Shown one piece after another: positions 60,844-64,000 of a stretch of 64,000 nt of DNA (position 1 is the stretch's first letter; every line of letters begins with the position of its first letter). The notes beneath the pieces were generated by a model that saw nothing but the letters and a program-made list of their open reading frames with translations, was not told where the DNA came from and searched no databases. The position numbers were made by a program, and so were the translations under genes. Source of the DNA: Urechis unicinctus (taxonomy: Eukaryota > Annelida > Polychaeta > Xenopneusta > Urechidae); the NCBI GenBank assembly GCA_034190875.2, contig CM067354.1, positions 48,227,916 to 48,291,915 of the forward strand, given 5' to 3'.

Positions 60844-62024
60844 TCAAAGCGCGTTTTTAGCCTGATTAGTTTTGGTTTTAGTCGTAACAGGTGTGACACT
60901 ATTCATACTGCCAGCGCTATCTGGTCTGGATTGCGGGGGCGCTGGGGATGCGGAAAAAGAAAAACTTGTCCGGCGCGGAGAAACTCCGCCAATACTGTTG
61001 GTCCTTTCGCGGGCTAGTTTAGCCTCCATCGCCATCTCCGTTATTTTCCGGATACTGGCCTGAGCTCTGTGCTGTCGCCAGCATCGCTGTAACGTCTTAG
61101 CGGCTACATCCTCTTTCTTACGCTTCATGGTGGATGAGCAGACTTTTTGGTGAGCTCTGGTTGGGAAAGTGTCATGGTATTTATCATCCATCTGTTGTTT
61201 GAGCTCCTTGAATTCTTCTGTTTCTTCCACTCCTCCCAGTACATGCTTAACCAACGACACTAATATATCCAGACAATGCAAGCGATCTTGTTCATAAATG
61301 GGCAAATCAAAGGCCACCAGGGCAATTTCGTTGGGCTTTGGCATCCCTAAAGGAAGGTCGAGATCAGCAACAAAATCCGATAAAAAGTCGTATTTTATAA
61401 ACTGGGTGGCATGGGGATCATAACGTTCCCACACCACGTAAAACATTTCGAAATCATCCTCCGTTATGCCCACTTCTTCTTGCTCATGGGCTTGGCTGAA
61501 GTTTTCTAAAATGACAGCGATGTACATATTGATGATAATAAGATATGAGACTAAAGTGAAGGAGGTCATGAAGATGTAGGGAAATACTGCGATACCGCAG
61601 TCCCCGGACGTTATCTGTTTCAGCCTCCCGTCCGGCAAGGTTGCATGTGTGTTATTACAATCCGGGGGAGTTATCAAAAGAGGTTCGAGGATTTCATTCC
61701 AGCCTGCCGCTGTTGTGAGTCGGAACAGCAGGAGCATACTACTGCCAAACGTCTGGAAATTTACGACATCGTCCATGCCAGGTGTGGGCTTGACATACAT
61801 GAACAGAGACATGCCAAAGATGGCGTAAATGAAGACGATAAGGAAGAGGAGCAAGGCGATGTTGAAGAGAGCTGGCAGCGAGATGACGAGAGCGAACAAT
61901 AGCTTGCGGATTCCTTTGGCTGCTCTGACGAGACGTAGGACGCGACCGATGCGGAAGACGCGAACGACACGCAGCAGACTGGGGGTGACGAATACATCCC
62001 GGAGAACATCATTCATGATGACTC
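60844..62024 (-). CDS. NaV2-like voltage-gated sodium channel, last coding exon (domain IV S4 to C-terminus)
   Basis: About 392 codons to the stop. It encodes, in order: the domain IV S4 helix with Arg every third residue (RVVRVFRIGRVLRLVR), S5, the pore loop with LTTAAGWNEIL (Ala at the domain IV selectivity position, as in DEKA or DEEA channels), S6 (LIIINMYIAVILENF), an EF-hand-like segment (EDDFEMFYVVWERYDP), an IQ-like motif (LQRCWRQHR) and a Ser/Pro-rich end. From family knowledge, the stretch ALVAFDLPI...LHCLDILVSLVKHVLG resembles the NaV2 (BSC1/DSC1) class more than the para/NaV1 class. The acceptor CAG at 62025 is preceded by a long CT tract. The C-terminal tail is wholly within this exon. 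Confidence 0.96.
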
Positions 62025-62049
62025 CTGTAAACAAGACATAGAAGTGAAT

Positions 62050-62053
62050 GAGA

Positions 62054-62134
<81 letters not shown>
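62050..62134 (-). repeat. (CT)n tract just upstream of the channel's last 3' splice site
   Basis: About 80 bases of GA on the plus strand (CT in the transcript), ending about 25 bases before the acceptor of the final exon. It extends or forms the polypyrimidine tract, so its length could affect splicing. Confidence 0.93.
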
Positions 62135-62137
<3 letters not shown>

Positions 62138-62604
62138 TGAGGAGAGAATACATGAGAAGGAGATAAAGAAACAGTCCATCTCAGAGTCCATCTGTCCTTC
62201 CATCAGTCACTGAATTATTCCGTTAAACAATCCATTCATGATTAGCACCGTCATAGTCATTCGTGAATGCATCAGCCATTTGATCTTCCGTAAATCAGTA
62301 AATTTGTTCGACTGTTAATGAAAGAGACAGTTCGTGTAAGAACCCACGAGTCAGTCAACAAATCAGTAAGTCCGTCTATCAATCGATTAGAAGCGTGTAT
62401 CAGCGGAAAAGTGGCCTTAGATTAAAAGGGAATAACACGTTATAAGTCTATTCCTCGTAACTCGATCCGAATTATTCTCAAATAACAACAAGAATATATC
62501 AATAACTGTCTTCTGTGACAAAACATCTATCAACAAACCAAATAGATAACCGACAAACTGTACTCCTAAAAGCAGTCGGTAATGACAGTCACAGGACAAC
62601 GTAC

Positions 62605-62875
62605 CAAGCAGGGACAGCAGGACGATAATGAAGTCGAAGACATTCCACGCCCTGCGGAAGTAATGCCAGCGCATACCAACGATCTTAACAATGGCTTCCA
62701 GCGTAAAGATGGTAGTGAATATAATATTCATGATGTCGAGGGCATCTGTGAAGGACTGTGCCATATTATAGCGCTCCACTGTCATGGCGATCATATTTAA
62801 GAAGATGAGTATCACTATGGCCAATTCGAACTTCGTGCTCATCGACACGTCGAAGAAAAAAGCCTGCAGTGAATT
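62605..62875 (-). CDS. NaV2-like sodium channel exon: domain IV S1-S3
   Basis: 90 codons plus one base (phase 0 to phase 1). It begins NSLQAFFFDVS, followed by S1 (FELAIVILIFLNMIAMTVERY), S2 (IMNIIFTTIFTLEAIVKIVGM) and S3 (WNVFDFIIVLLSLLG). The donor chosen is CTTG|GTACGT, because only phase 1 joins in frame to the last exon; the more distal GT would shift the frame. S2 carries the conserved Glu of TLEAIVKI, part of the voltage-sensor charge-transfer centre in this family. Confidence 0.95.
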
Positions 62876-63112
62876 CTGAAGACAACACGAATGAAATATT
62901 GACACTAGCAAAGAATGGTTGAATTGGAGGGTTTTTTCAAGGTCAACATCAAATCAATGAGTAGTTGATACTTATATGAGATTGGTGCTTACAAAGGGGT
63001 CTTGGTTTATTTACCGACCACCAGACGGAAAGGCAGTGCATGAAAACCACGTGATTTAATCGATCAGTTTGAAATAGGACGACGCCGTTTCGTTGGTAAG
63101 GGTGGTCCTTAC

Positions 63113-63223
63113 CTTTGGTCGCTTGATCGTTTTTTGAGGCTTGCGATTACCCAGTTTCTTCATGGTGTTGTAGTAATTGCGCTGACCTTGAGTCAGGAAT
63201 ATATCGACGTAGCCTCCCTCATA
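63113..63223 (-). CDS. NaV2-like sodium channel exon: III-IV linker with inactivation particle
   Basis: 37 codons, phase 0 at both ends. It encodes [18 protein letters not shown] then [19 protein letters not shown]. This is the cytoplasmic domain III-IV linker that closes the pore in fast inactivation. The hydrophobic triplet is IFL where vertebrate channels have IFM; Leu-type variants are known in the invertebrate NaV2 class (from memory). Splice sites: TGCAG|TAT and AAG|GTAAGG. Confidence 0.95.
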
Positions 63224-63601
63224 CTGCAACATACAACTCTACAATAACAGCAGCGACGGTGAGCGAGTTTAGCTAGGATTGTTTGGCTGTCTTTTGAGTT
63301 GAAACAACTTATATATACAGTTCACAAATCTGGGATGCAAAAAATAGATTTTTCCATATGAAATATATGACCAAAAAATATATTTCATTATCTGTATATC
63401 TAAGTATTCTGCTTGCCTTTGAACACCGAATTACTTTTATACGAATTGATATTGCCATATTTATATATTTTATGTATTGCGAATATTAAAATACTTATAC
63501 GAATAACTAAATATAACACAGCAAAGTGGAAACGAACGCTCCAGAAATAGTAATACTAATAATAATAACAATAACAATAATAATGGCGATTAATTCATTA
63601 C

Positions 63602-63739
63602 CTTTTTCTTGAGCATGTTGAAGTTGTCAATGATGACACCAATAATGAGGTTGAGGGCAAAAAATGTTCCAATGATGATGAAGATAATGAAGAACCAATA
63701 CGCATGGAAATCATTCTCGTGGCATGGCTGTTTGTCTAC
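63602..63739 (-). CDS. NaV2-like sodium channel exon: domain III S6
   Basis: 46 codons, phase 0 at both ends. It starts [15 protein letters not shown] and continues through S6 ([16 protein letters not shown]) to MLKKK at the start of the III-IV linker. VDKQP is a hallmark just after the domain III pore loop. Upstream exons (domains I-III) lie beyond 64000. Confidence 0.95.
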
Positions 63740-64000
63740 CTGCAATTAACACACAGACAAGATGTATTTAGACGACCAACCAACTCCATGGTAGCTTCTG
63801 TGTTTGGGTCACTTGTGTGGACTATTTGCGGTGCAGCCCCGATCACACACGTCCAATGCTTGGTTACTTCAATCAGTCGATTGCAAAAATAGTGATTCGT
63901 AAACTCGATAAACGCCTGTATCACCTACATTTATACCACTGAAAAAGTATGACTGTAATGAATCAATTGCCAAATAAATTGTCGTTCATTAACTGCCCAA

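Overview
This is a eukaryotic, animal-type genomic window: AT-rich, intron-rich, and full of (TA)n, (TG)n, (GA)n and (GGGA)n microsatellites and small inverted-repeat elements. All recognised genes are on the minus strand and split by GT-AG introns. A NaV2-type sodium channel, a fibrinogen-related lectin-like protein and WSC/EGF receptors fit an invertebrate, most plausibly a lophotrochozoan such as a mollusc. The taxon is inferred, not shown.

Layout. (1) 1-14.4 kb: a tandem array of about 5 kb units. Three units each carry an eight-exon gene for a small type I membrane protein: signal peptide, WSC domain over two exons, one MEGF-like EGF domain, Thr-rich stalk, linker, transmembrane exon, and a cytoplasmic tail rich in tyrosine motifs. 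I built these models from splice signals. Copies 1 and 2 close in frame (346 and 369 aa); copy 3 closes only if exon 6 is skipped. Older, eroded unit ends lie at 14.0-14.4 kb. (2) 14.4-30.9 kb and 32.9-49.7 kb: no gene recognised. Much of this is diverged, colinear segmental duplication of apparently noncoding DNA (20.7-28.1 kb matches 33.6-39.9 kb, plus smaller blocks), with microsatellites and small transposon-like elements. (3) 30.9-32.7 kb: a complete six-exon gene for a secreted fibrinogen-domain protein (298 aa). (4) 49.8-57.2 kb: a complete nine-exon SNAPC3 (SNAPc 50-kDa subunit) gene, 376 aa. (5) 57.2-60.8 kb: no gene recognised. (6) 60.8-64 kb: the last four coding exons of a NaV2/BSC1-like voltage-gated sodium channel (end of domain III through the C-terminus); the rest lies beyond the right edge.

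The most interesting part is the WSC-EGF receptor array. Its tails carry ITIM-like and SH2-type tyrosine motifs. The paralogues differ in stalk length and reading frame, in one tyrosine motif, and in upstream repeats, as expected of a young, fast-changing receptor family. A fibrinogen-domain gene lies about 18 kb away. An immune or self-recognition role is inference only. SNAPC3 (snRNA gene transcription) and the channel (excitability) are unrelated conserved genes.
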